Shown here: piece after piece, positions 1-7,400 of the stretch
Numbering within the stretch: the stretch's first letter is position 1
Layout: every line of letters starts with the position of its first letter
NCBI GenBank assembly: GCA_029821455.1
Contig: JALGTI010000070.1
Location: forward strand, 1 to 11,655
Source of the DNA: Candidatus Zipacnadia bacterium
Lineage (GTDB): Bacteria > Armatimonadota > Zipacnadia > Zipacnadales > Zipacnadaceae
Length of the DNA stretch: 11,655 nucleotides
Reading direction: 5' to 3'
The notes under the pieces: generated by a model
Database searches by the model: none
Seen by the model: only the letters and a program-made list of their open reading frames with translations
Told to the model about the DNA's origin: nothing
Program-made: the position numbers and the translations under genes

Positions 1-1215
1 CGTGACGGGCAGGCGATGCTAGTAACATGGGCCGACAGCGATACCGAGGTTGAGGTGAAACTGGACCAGTCAGCGGAGGCTGAGACGATTGACTGGCTGG
101 GGCGGCGTATCGCATTGGAAGGCGCCAGCGCACAGTTGAGCATCGGCCCCTGCGCCCTGGCTATTATTGGGGTGGATCAGCGCTACGTGGCTGGCGCTTT
201 GGGCGCCTTCTGTTCCCTACAATTGGACACGCCGGCTGGCTTTGAAACAGAGCGCGATTTTGGGTACATCAGCACCTTGCGCCGGGACCTCGATTCACGG
301 GGTGGGATTGGATGGGCCAGACAATTCGAGGAAGCCGTCCAGTGGGCCTGTGAGGTGATCCGTGAACGCCCCACTGATACCCCCCGTGTGCTGGGAGTGC
401 TGCAGCAGATGGTCCACAACCAGATGCTTGCCACGCTGAACTGGACGGGCAATTACCCCAGTCTCTGCAAGCGCGCCAACCCGGTGCTACACCGGCTCAG
501 TAAGATCACGCGGGCGCTGGGAGCGATGGCCGATGCCTACGCCGCCGCTATCCCCGACCTGCGCGCCTCGCCGGCAGAACTGCGGGCAGCACGAGAGCAA
601 CTGGAGCAGACGGAGGCCGCTGCCTTCCGCCGCTGTCCGGATGGCACCGTTCCGCGTGCGCGTGTGCTCCTTGACCTTGCCTGGCAGCAGTTGTCTGTGG
701 CTGAACACAGACGGGGACCTGGCTCCCTGCTGGCAGCCAAGGGCCTCACCCAGGCAGCACAGAAGATGTTCGCCTTTGATGAGGCGGTCAATTATGAGGT
801 CTTCGCCGTGGCTGATTTCCCCTCTGCCACGCATTTTGTCAAGCGCATCGCATTTGTGCCAGGCCAGGAGCATATCTTCCAGGTGCGCGTCTATAACTAT
901 ACCGGAGCCGAAGTCTCTGGAATGATAACTTGGACGCTGCCAGAGACGTGGTCAGCCAGCGAAACGACGGCTGAGTTCGCCGCACCAGCAGCCGGCTACA
1001 GCGACCCAATTGATTTCACCGTCACCATTCCAGGCGAGCCGACACCGTGGGTGACAAAGATGCTGTGGACCGCTGCCGGCAGCATCCCCGTGGAGTTACC
1101 CGAGCCGCTCGCCGTTAGTGGCTCCCCATCCCTCAGCGGGGAACTGAGCGACGGGCGCAAACTGCCCGTGTTTGCCTACGACGTCGGGGTTGGCGAGTGG
1201 ACCGAGGCGCCCTGA
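1..1215 (+). CDS. C-terminal part of a large secreted glycoside-hydrolase-like protein with NEW3-like domain (5' truncated)
   Basis: The frame is open from base 1, so the gene almost certainly begins left of the window; the ATG at 16 is probably internal. The stop is TGA at 1213-1215. The first ~55 residues (LVTWADSD, then a beta-rich stretch, then IGPCALAIIGVD) resemble the closing beta-sandwich that follows the catalytic barrel in many glycoside hydrolases, where the last strand often reads 'psPvYv.G'. Residues ~95-260 are mainly helical and rich in Arg, Ala and Gln. Residues ~270-385 look like a NEW3/NPCBM-associated Ig-like domain, with strands such as HIFQVRVYNYTGAEVSG and DFTVTIPGEP. 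No catalytic residues are visible here, so the enzyme family cannot be named. The next gene starts 212 bases downstream, so co-transcription is possible but not shown. The reading frame is certain; the function is an inference. Confidence 0.75.
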   Translation, partial: RDGQAMLVTWADSDTEVEVKLDQSAEAETIDWLGRRIALEGASAQLSIGPCALAIIGVDQRYVAGALGAFCSLQLDTPAGFETERDFGYISTLRRDLDSRGGIGWARQFEEAVQWACEVIRERPTDTPRVLGVLQQMVHNQMLATLNWTGNYPSLCKRANPVLHRLSKITRALGAMADAYAAAIPDLRASPAELRAAREQLEQTEAAAFRRCPDGTVPRARVLLDLAWQQLSVAEHRRGPGSLLAAKGLTQAAQKMFAFDEAVNYEVFAVADFPSATHFVKRIAFVPGQEHIFQVRVYNYTGAEVSGMITWTLPETWSASETTAEFAAPAAGYSDPIDFTVTIPGEPTPWVTKMLWTAAGSIPVELPEPLAVSGSPSLSGELSDGRKLPVFAYDVGVGEWTEAP

Positions 1216-1311
1216 CCTGCCTATACGGACATCCCCTTGATTGTATTTGATAGTTCCTGCAATCTTCCGTTGGAAGGTGTTTCATCACGCCCCCATACAT
1301 CACGATCTGCA

Positions 1312-1331
1312 GGGCGCGATGAATCGCGCCC
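1312..1331. repeat. Short palindromic (REP-like) repeat, 8-9 bp stem
   Basis: GGGCGCGA at 1312-1319 pairs perfectly with TCGCGCCC at 1324-1331 around a TGAA loop, and is followed by CCTACAA. The translated shadow in this stretch (GRDESRPY) is a peptide I recall from spurious ORFs over such repeats in environmental genomes. A related ATCACGCCCCC segment at about 1284-1294 could be the decayed inverted partner. It lies between two genes and has no T-tract, so it reads as an interspersed repeat rather than a terminator. Its copy number cannot be seen from this window. Confidence 0.55.
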
Positions 1332-1369
1332 CTACAAGACTCCACCAGGCGGAACTCTTCTGGCTTCGG

Positions 1370-1385
1370 ACACGTCAATACGTGT
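1370..1385. promoter_or_regulatory. Perfect 6-bp dyad (ACACGT-N4-ACGTGT) upstream of lipoprotein gene
   Basis: ACACGT at 1370-1375 and ACGTGT at 1380-1385 form a perfect dyad with a four-base spacer, 43 bases before the start codon at 1428. It could be a repressor operator or a small hairpin in the leader. I could not identify a convincing sigma70 promoter next to it; only weak TTGATA and TATTCT boxes are present nearby. No known regulator is assigned. Confidence 0.3.
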
Positions 1386-1427
1386 GTTGATATTCTATCT
1401 GGTTATCCAGGGAGGGACGCGGTTGCG

Positions 1428-2345
1428 ATGCGCGGTCTACGCCTATTCGCGTTATGTGTTGTTATGCCGGCTCTTGTGCTCGGCTGCGGGGGTAGCGAGC
1501 TGTTTACCAGCGGGAAGGTGGGCGGGTATCTGTACCAGGCTGATGCCGGGTTGCCTACCTTCATCCGCCTGACTATGACGAACGGCAGCATCAACCCGGC
1601 TGACGTGCACGCCTGGCTGATCTATCGTGGACCATCGCCCGGCTTCCCGGCCGAGGCCGACAGTTCAGACTATCTGGTTGCAGTGCTGCGCGCCTCCGAG
1701 CCGATCTTCTACGACGACGATGCTCAATACCGCGCCGGATTGTCAGCGGCCTTTACCTTCACGTATCTGGGCTACGACGGCCAGGAGACCGCGACGGTGA
1801 ATATCGCCTATAACCACCTGGCTCTGACAGCGGGCCAGACCTACTACTACAAGTTCCGGCGCATCGTGGACCCTAACATTGTCATCCCACCCCCGGCTCA
1901 GACTGCTCAGGTCGGCGTGGGCTTTGAGGTTGACCCCAGCAGTGCCGTCGGGCAGCCAAGCCCGGCGGTAGGGCCCATCACCTACTTGGAGCCGGTCACG
2001 TTGCTGCAACCCAGCGATGGCGTGCGGACCGTCAACCCTAACGTGATTGATTTCTCCTGGCAGCCGACGAGTGGGGCGACGGACTACCGCCTGGAGGTTA
2101 GTGCCAGCCGAACGAATTGGCAGGGACTGGCGTACCGCGCGGACGAGCCGCACACCGGGGGTCTGACCATCGTGCACAGGTTTCAGACCAGCGGGACCAG
2201 CCCGTTCAAGTCAACTCAGCCCTACTACTGGCGGGTTGGCGCGCGGGTCGCGGGCCAGCGCGCACCGGTCTCGGGCTCGAGCAGGGGTTACATCTACAGC
2301 CAAGTACGCAGCTTCTGGGTACCCCCAATGCCCCCACCCCTGTGA
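1428..2345 (+). CDS. Putative lipoprotein with C-terminal fibronectin-III-like domain
   Basis: This encodes 305 residues from the ATG at 1428, preceded by GGAGGG at 1411-1416 (11-base spacing). The N-terminus is a lipoprotein signal: charged MRGLR, a hydrophobic stretch, then the lipobox LVLGC with Cys at residue 20, followed by GGS. The mature protein should be lipid-anchored to a membrane, probably the outer one. The middle (residues ~35-180) is beta-rich with many aromatic strands (TYYYKFRRIVDP). From about residue 188 (PVTLLQPSDG) to 300 the pattern VIDFSWQPTSGATDYRLEVS and YYWRVGARV is typical of a fibronectin type III-like fold. The C-terminus ends in a proline run (PPMPPPL). No catalytic motif is visible. 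It is probably a surface adhesion, binding or scaffold protein; the exact role is unknown. The lipoprotein call is strong and the FN3 call is by pattern only. Confidence 0.82.
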   Translation: MRGLRLFALCVVMPALVLGCGGSELFTSGKVGGYLYQADAGLPTFIRLTMTNGSINPADVHAWLIYRGPSPGFPAEADSSDYLVAVLRASEPIFYDDDAQYRAGLSAAFTFTYLGYDGQETATVNIAYNHLALTAGQTYYYKFRRIVDPNIVIPPPAQTAQVGVGFEVDPSSAVGQPSPAVGPITYLEPVTLLQPSDGVRTVNPNVIDFSWQPTSGATDYRLEVSASRTNWQGLAYRADEPHTGGLTIVHRFQTSGTSPFKSTQPYYWRVGARVAGQRAPVSGSSRGYIYSQVRSFWVPPMPPPL

Positions 2346-2683
2346 GGATACTGATACTCCTCAGTCAACTTCTCTTCCTTGGGTGATAAAGAACAATTCG
2401 CCGGCCGTGCGGTGAGGAGTTGGAACTTCAAAACAGATGAGGGTTTGCTGGTCCGCCCATTCATGGAAGTCGCCACGCAAGCCCCCACTTGGTTTCCGGC
2501 CTCACCTGTGTTCTAGGGAATACCTATAGCGCATTCATACGCACGCTCCGGGTATCTACGTCACGAACCTAGCTTTCGCGGTGCTATAGATGCTGTCGCA
2601 ACTCTCAACAGAATAGCTATCGTCAGCGAACGTAGCATCTAGTCATCAAGACGGCCGCGAGCGCGAGAAGTTGCGCTCTAGCC
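2346..2683. other. Intergenic region without recognisable gene
   Basis: I see no credible gene here on either strand. A 6-bp hairpin (TGAGGA 2343-2348 with TCCTCA 2358-2363) overlaps the stop codon of the upstream gene and is followed by a pyrimidine-rich stretch; it could be a weak terminator, but there is no T-run. A second, widely spaced inverted repeat pairs TAGATGCT (2587-2594) with AGCATCTA (2634-2641). The rest is featureless up to the promoter at 2684. Confidence 0.5.
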
Positions 2684-2711
2684 TTGACAAGCATCGTTGT
2701 CAGGCTATAAT
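2684..2711 (+). promoter_or_regulatory. Near-perfect sigma70 promoter for the PPC lipoprotein gene
   Basis: TTGACA at 2684-2689 and TATAAT at 2706-2711 match the housekeeping sigma consensus exactly, with a 16-base spacer. Transcription would start around 2717-2719, giving a leader of about 160 nt before the start codon at 2878. Half-sites TGTCA/TGACA surround it: TGACAA at 2685-2690 overlaps the -35 box, and GTTGTCA (2696-2702) with TGACAAC (2717-2723) forms a 7-bp dyad flanking the -10 box. This placement would suit a repressor operator. Confidence 0.75.
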
Positions 2712-2737
2712 TTGTGTGACAACCTTGGCTTCTGCCG

Positions 2738-2803
2738 CCTCAGTCGACGCATTCGCGTGAGGTAGGTAAATAGTTGCGTCAAGCAACGCGCAGGGAAGGA
2801 GGT
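2738..2803 (+). promoter_or_regulatory. Structured 5' leader with two hairpins and an orphan Shine-Dalgarno-like box
   Basis: Downstream of the promoter, CCTC (2738-2741) can pair with GAGG (2759-2762), enclosing ACGC (2747-2750) paired with GCGT (2755-2758). A second hairpin pairs GTTGC (2773-2777) with GCAAC (2783-2787) and competes with an alternative GCGT (2776-2779)/ACGC (2786-2789) pairing. A perfect AAGGAGGT follows at 2796-2803, but no start codon lies 4-12 bases after it and the coding start is ~75 bases away. The arrangement suggests a regulatory leader. I compared it with the c-di-GMP-I and cobalamin riboswitch cores and saw no match. It may also be incidental. Confidence 0.35.
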
Positions 2804-2877
2804 GTACTCTCAGATCTAGCGAAGAAGGTCCGTAGGCGTAGGCTCAACAAATCACTGATGGGAAAGGAAGATGGGTG

Positions 2878-3750
2878 ATGAGCAGACAATTTGTCTGGGT
2901 GTATTTTGTTGTTGCAGCAGTCGTGGCAGTTGTGCTTGCTGGCTGCGGTGGGAACGCCATAGGGCCTCCTGCAGGAGGCGGAGATGACACGGTCACAACG
3001 TACAAGATTGACGAATACGTTGGAGACGGCGGTGGAGCTAAGACCACGCCGGAGCTGACGTCTGGGGAGGTCACGCCCGCAGGCGGGGACACCACCTTGG
3101 CCCCAGGCGCGCCGGTCAGGTGGGGGACAGTACCGTACCGCCGGACCCAGTGGTATTCGTTCATGGCAAAGAGTGGGCGCCAACTGGTCACCCTCCAGCC
3201 CTTGGAAGAGAGCGACCCTGATCTGTACTTGCTGGCCCCCACTGGAAACGCCCCCTACGACATAGAGTGTCTGGAGTTTAGCAATCGGGGCTTGCCCGGT
3301 GAGTTCTATGGCCTGGCACCGGACTGGGTGTGCTACAACTTCCGGGAGGTGTTCACCCTTCGGTTCAACGTGGCAGTGTTCGGGTATGGTAAGCCGCCCG
3401 GCAACCTCAACCCTTACACCATCGAGATGGATATACCGGGGGCTATCGCTGCTGGAGGAGCGGTCAACGGCATTCCCTTGGGTGCCGGCGACAGCGACTG
3501 GTACCATATTGTGGTTGCGCCGGGGCTTCCCTACACCGTTAATGTCGTCGCAGTTGCCGGTATCGGTGACCCGGACCTGTACGTGTACGGTGAGAATTCG
3601 ACCCAGTTTGTCGCCAGTAGCACGTTGGCCGGCAACGACTCAGTCTCGTTTACAGCGTACCCTGGCTATATGGAAGATGGCCAGTGGTACCACGTTCGCG
3701 TCTACGGGTTCAGCGCATGTACCTACAACATTAATGTGACTAGCCCATAG
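2878..3750 (+). CDS. Putative lipoprotein with two tandem PPC-like beta domains
   Basis: This encodes 290 residues from the ATG at 2878. A GTG at 2875 immediately before it is an alternative; AAAGGA at 2863-2868 serves either. The signal sequence MSRQFVWVYFVVAAVVAVVL ends in the lipobox LAGC (Cys 22), followed by a Gly-rich linker GGN. Residues ~78-186 (RRTQWYSFMAKSGRQ, DPDLYLLAP) and ~188-290 (GDSDWYHIVVAPG, GDPDLYVYG, GQWYHVRVYG) both follow the bacterial pre-peptidase C-terminal (PPC, PF04151) pattern, where 'D.DWY.f....G' leads to 'DpDLyly'. The two halves look like an internal duplication. PPC domains are usually accessory modules on secreted proteases or glycosidases, but no catalytic domain is present here, so this is probably a stand-alone surface-binding protein. 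It has its own strong promoter at 2684. Confidence 0.82.
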   Translation: MSRQFVWVYFVVAAVVAVVLAGCGGNAIGPPAGGGDDTVTTYKIDEYVGDGGGAKTTPELTSGEVTPAGGDTTLAPGAPVRWGTVPYRRTQWYSFMAKSGRQLVTLQPLEESDPDLYLLAPTGNAPYDIECLEFSNRGLPGEFYGLAPDWVCYNFREVFTLRFNVAVFGYGKPPGNLNPYTIEMDIPGAIAAGGAVNGIPLGAGDSDWYHIVVAPGLPYTVNVVAVAGIGDPDLYVYGENSTQFVASSTLAGNDSVSFTAYPGYMEDGQWYHVRVYGFSACTYNINVTSP

Positions 3751-3781
3751 CGCTAGCGTCGAAGACCTCTGCACACGTGTC

Positions 3782-3817
3782 TAGGCGGCACACTTGTGGC
3801 CACAAGTGTGCCGCCTA
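3782..3817. repeat. 36-bp perfect palindrome with no spacer
   Basis: The 18-base arm starting TAGGCGGCACACTTG at 3782 is followed directly by its exact reverse complement, centred at TGG|CCA (3799/3800). It starts 31 bases after the lipoprotein stop codon. As RNA it would form a very long, stable hairpin and could terminate transcription, although no T-run follows. It abuts the transposase remnant that begins at about 3818, so it could instead be an insertion-related or interspersed repeat. Confidence 0.85.
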
Positions 3818-4018
3818 CTGCTGAGTGGTGAGCAATGGGCGAAGAGCAAGCCAGTGTTGCATCCAGCCCCGGAACATGCGGGCTGTGATGATCCGACAGT
3901 TTTCAAAGGAAGCCTGTGGGTGTTCAAGATGGGAGCGCACTGGCGCGACCTGCCGCATGAGTATCCCAGGCCCAGCACTTGTTGGCGGCGTCTCCAGCAA
4001 TGGGAGAAAGTGGGCACA
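3818..4018 (+). pseudogene. IS5-family transposase N-terminal (DUF4096) remnant
   Basis: The frame reads LLSGEQWAKSKPVL, then FKGSLWVFKMGAHWRDLP, then PSTCWRRLQQWEKVGT. This follows the DUF4096 pattern of IS5-family transposases ('LTDEQW..I.PLLP', 'LNGILWVLRTGAPWRDLP', 'WSTVYRRFRRW..AG'). Only about 67 residues match. After 4018 the similarity stops and the frame runs open to 4108 without a DDE catalytic domain. No proper start codon or second half is visible, so this is a dead fragment of an insertion sequence. Its left end touches the 36-bp palindrome. Confidence 0.75.
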
Positions 4019-4138
4019 GCAAACAGCCCGGTCAGGCCCCCCCGGGGTTACTGCAATGCACCCTTTAATAACAGCCCTTTGCCTGTCTTGACAACCGCGT
4101 CCACCTAATACTCCCACTATCATCAAGGAGGGCTAATC

Positions 4139-4210
4139 GTGCAACAGATGAAATACGAGGAGATGCGCCCTCACGAGCTGGCAGCAGGGCACGACGGCTG
4201 GACCGGCTGA
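4139..4210 (+). pseudogene. Possible 5' remnant of a creatininase-family gene, or short leader ORF (23 aa)
   Basis: AAGGAGG at 4125-4131 sits 7 bases before a GTG at 4139, which opens a 23-codon frame ending in TGA at 4208-4210; a second in-frame start is the ATG at 4148. The peptide starting MKYEEMRPHELAAG resembles the N-terminus of some creatininase-family amidohydrolases ('MxYEEMxPHEl', then 'VAYLPLGTLEWHG'), but the next conserved block is absent. A neighbouring frame (RARRLDRLNLSSYL) stays open after it, consistent with a frameshift or truncation. Alternatively it is a chance short ORF. I recognise it by pattern memory only. Confidence 0.3.
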
Positions 4211-4321
4211 ACCTGTCTAGCTACCTGAGACTCTTGCAATCAGTCCGTAGTGACAGAAGCACTGACAAGGCACAAAACGGATACCGGGCGTCTCTAGCTG
4301 TGGAATCTCGCAGGATCGGCG

Positions 4322-4339
4322 AGCCCGGCCTGGGCTTTT
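4322..4339 (+). terminator. Weak intrinsic-terminator-like hairpin
   Basis: AGCCC (4322-4326) pairs with GGGCT (4332-4336) around a five-base loop and runs into TTTT (4336-4339). The stem is only 5 bp, so the call is weak. If active it would isolate the gene at 4475 from upstream transcription. Confidence 0.25.
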
Positions 4340-4380
4340 CAGTCATTGGCCTTGGCAACGCGGGCATGAGCAGGCCAAGA

Positions 4381-4448
4381 GTAGGGCAAGCTTCCAGCTT
4401 GCCGGCCAGAGGCCTGAGCCCATGCACAGGCTGGAAGCCTGTGCTACC
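4381..4448. repeat. REPIN-like pair of inverted palindromic repeats
   Basis: The left unit GTAGGGCAAGCTTCCAGC has an 8-bp stem, GGCAAGCT (4385-4392) with AGCTTGCC (4396-4403). The right unit has a 9-bp stem, GCACAGGCT (4424-4432) with AGCCTGTGC (4436-4444), then TACCC. The reverse complement of the right unit (GTAGCACAGGCTTCCAGC) matches the left unit, so the two are inverted copies of one repeat, separated by a GGCC-aga-GGCC core. Its translated shadow (QASSLPA, then CTGWKPVL) is a peptide I recall from spurious ORFs over such repeats. It lies 12 bases upstream of the ribosome binding site of the 4475 gene. Confidence 0.7.
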
Positions 4449-4474
4449 CAGAGAAGTATTGGAGGAGAGTTCTG

Positions 4475-7400
4475 ATGACTTATGAGCATGGTGTGTGGGG
4501 GGCCGCGCTTCTGTTGATGAGCGCAATGACGACCGCCTCAGGGCAGCAGAATCCGATCACCGGGCTCAAGCCACTGTCTACGCAGACGGTTCTGGTCCGC
4601 AACGGGGAGGCGCAAGCCTCCATCGTGATGCCGACAGACACGTCAGGACAACAGGCAGCCCGGCACTTGCAGGAGGAACTGCGCGCGAAGACTGGCTGCA
4701 CTGTGCCGCTCATTGGGGATATCGAGGCGTGGGACACCTTGTGGGGTAAGCAGAATCTGATCGTGGTCGGTAACTTGATGACAAACAAGGTCTTTGCCAT
4801 GCTCTACTGCTTGCACTACGCCTGCGCGGACGGGGCCTGGCCTGGGCCGGATGGTTATGAGGTGCGCACCATCTGCGACGCTCGCGCTCTGGGGCAGAAT
4901 ATACTGGTTCTGGGGGGAAGCGATGCTGCAGGCGTGAGGGCAGCAGTGGATGCATTCCTGCAAAGGGTGCAGTCCGGCGCCAGCCTCGTGCTCGATCACT
5001 TCATTGACACCCGGATTGATGGTGCGCCGTTCGAACCACTCACTGACCAAGAAATGGCCGAGCAGAGTGGGAGTGCCATCTCTCGCGCTGTGAGCCACGC
5101 GGTGAACTACTATCGGACCGGTAACCTCCAGTACGCTGAACTGGCGAAGCGTGCCTACCTGGACTTCGCCCAGGATATGGCCCTCATTGGGACCATAGGC
5201 TACACCTCCGGGTACGATTGGATAGGCATCGGCTGGGACTTGCTGGAGGAGGCGCCGGTCTTCACCGACGAGGAGCGCCTCACCATCATCAACGGACTGG
5301 TCACTTTCATGGAGAAGTCCGTGAACGCTCGAGCACCCATCCAAGACCAGCCGCGTCCGTTCCACGGCGTAGACATGCAGACGGTCCACATTTATGATAC
5401 GGCACGCTACTTCGAGGACAACTACCCCAACCTTGAAGTAGCTCGCAAGATCATGGACCGGGAGCGTCTCTACTGGTCGGTGCAGAACCGCTACTGGACG
5501 CAGCTTAATCAGTCCTCCTGGTACGAGGGCTCCGATGGCGGATATATGATTCAGTACGCTGTACAGGCGCTGGACTTCGAATGGCTTGAGACAGGACGTT
5601 TTAGGAAGTGGCTGGAGTACTACTTCTCAGCATGTGACAACCGGGGCTATATGAGCGGTTTTGGTGACTCCGGCTGGGGCAGCATCCATCCCTATGCGTC
5701 GTGGGCGCTCCAGGTAGGTGCGTGGTATTACGGAGAGGGCTGGATGCAGTGGATGGCCGATCGCAGTCAACTTCCCCGGCGCGGCGGCTTTAATCTGGGC
5801 CACTCATTCTACACCGGGACCGTGAAGCCCAAGCCGCCTGTACACCTGGGCGACTTGTACCGCACCGAGCTTGCTGACTGGATGTATGAGATGCGCAAGC
5901 CTGAGTTCCCCCAGGAGAGAGCTTTCAACAAGATTTCCATACAGGATGGGTACGAACCCGGCGCCGCCTATTTGCTGTTAGACGGCACGGGTAGCTATGC
6001 ACACGGACACCCTGCGACGAACCAAATCGTCTGCTTCACTAAGAATGGCAACTACTGGCTCTACCCCAGCGGCTACATGATCTTCCAGATCGTGGAGCAC
6101 AATGTCATGGGCGTCTACCGGAACGGCGCGGGAGGTGATATGCCGTCGCTAGCTGAGCTGCATCACTGTGTCCAAGTGCCAGGCGGCAAGTTCGTGCAAT
6201 CCGTGGTGAACGGATATAACGGAGCCGATTGGTCGCGCAGTCTGCTCTGGCGTGACGGAGGAACAGTGGTGGTCATAGACCGTGCGACAGCTCGCGAACC
6301 AGGTAGCTACGGGTTGCAACTTGTCTGGCGGTGTAACCCGTATGAGGTTGACCACGCGGCTCGTACGGTCCACACTGCGCCAGGGGAACGAGGGGCCTTC
6401 CACCTGCTGAACGCCGATAGCAGCACACTTGGCGTCAAGGATACCGCGGCGTTCGGGACTGCGCTCTACGAGTCTACCTCGGTGAACCTGGCAGCCGACG
6501 AGAGCTACACATACCGCAACCTGTTCTTCGTGACCGAGCCGGACGGCGAGCGAGCTTGCGCCATCGCACCCCTTGACGAGGGGGCGGTGGTGATCCTGGA
6601 GGAAGAAGGCGTATCAGTGGCAGGAGCGGGGCCCCTCAATGCGAATGACGGACTCTCGACAGACGCCGCGCTGTTTTGGGTGAGCGCTGAGCGAATCTGC
6701 CTTGTGAATGGGACGCGGTTCCAAGCTCCCGGCCTTCAGATCAATGCCGGTGCGCCGGTCTCTTTGACGCTGGATCTGGCACAGGGCGAACTGACCGTCA
6801 ACCCCCCAAAGGGTGAGCCGGCAACGGTGACTGTCACATTGAATGGCAAAGCCGCGAGCATGAAGGCCCGGCCGGGACCAAAGGCACGCCGTCGCGGTCG
6901 GGTCGACTGCGCAAGGGCAGCAAAGCAGTTAGATCGGACGCTCGAAACCGTCTGGCAGCGACAGGCGCCGGAGATGCAGCAACTTGCCTCGGGAACTGCC
7001 GTGACTGTGCCGGAGGCTCCATTGATAGCGCAGTGGCAAATAACAAACGACCAGTTCGCCGCTCTAGGCAAAGGGGAGTCGACCGCCCCTGTGCCAGGTA
7101 CGAACATGGTGCGCACTTGCGACCTCGACGGCGACGGGACGCTGGAAATCCTGGCAGCGCGCACCGACAAGCGCCTGTATTGCCTCAGCCAGGATGGGGC
7201 AGTGCACTGGACCTTCGAGGCCCCCGCACAGGTCTGGGATGTCTGCGCTGATGATGTGGACGGCGACGGGAAGCTCGAAGTGGCATTCGTCTGTGCACCG
7301 AGTGCTACTGCCAGGAGTGACTCGTTCCTCTACCTGCTAGACAGCAAGGGCAGTGAACGCTGGCATACCCCCTGTCCCGGCGGATACTGGAATTGGCGGG

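Larger units (their letters stand above)
3751..4474. other. Decayed 724-base intergenic region
   Basis: There is no intact gene here. It contains, in order, the 36-bp palindrome, the IS5 transposase remnant, a short ORF with a good ribosome binding site at 4139, a weak terminator-like hairpin at 4322-4339 and the inverted hairpin pair at 4381-4448. This mixture of repeats and gene fragments suggests repeated insertion and decay. Confidence 0.6.

Noticed and set aside
2738..2830. Known riboswitch (c-di-GMP-I or cobalamin) in the lipoprotein leader
   Set aside because: The conserved core sequences of those classes are absent; only generic hairpins are seen.
2779..3507. Reverse ORF of 242 residues
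   Set aside because: It lies opposite the PPC lipoprotein gene, which has a signal peptide, ribosome binding site and promoter; the reverse frame shows no domain.
4088..4120. TTGACA at 4088-4093 as a promoter for the short ORF at 4139
   Set aside because: No acceptable -10 box lies 15-19 bases downstream; TAATAC is only 12 bases away and CACTAT is 21.
3751..4474. Complete insertion sequence
   Set aside because: Only the N-terminal transposase piece is present, with no DDE domain and no matching terminal inverted repeats at both ends.
4234..4485. Forward ORF of 83 residues before the lyase gene
   Set aside because: It starts at a TTG without a ribosome binding site, runs through the inverted palindromic repeats and overlaps the real start at 4475; its peptide is the usual by-product of such repeats.
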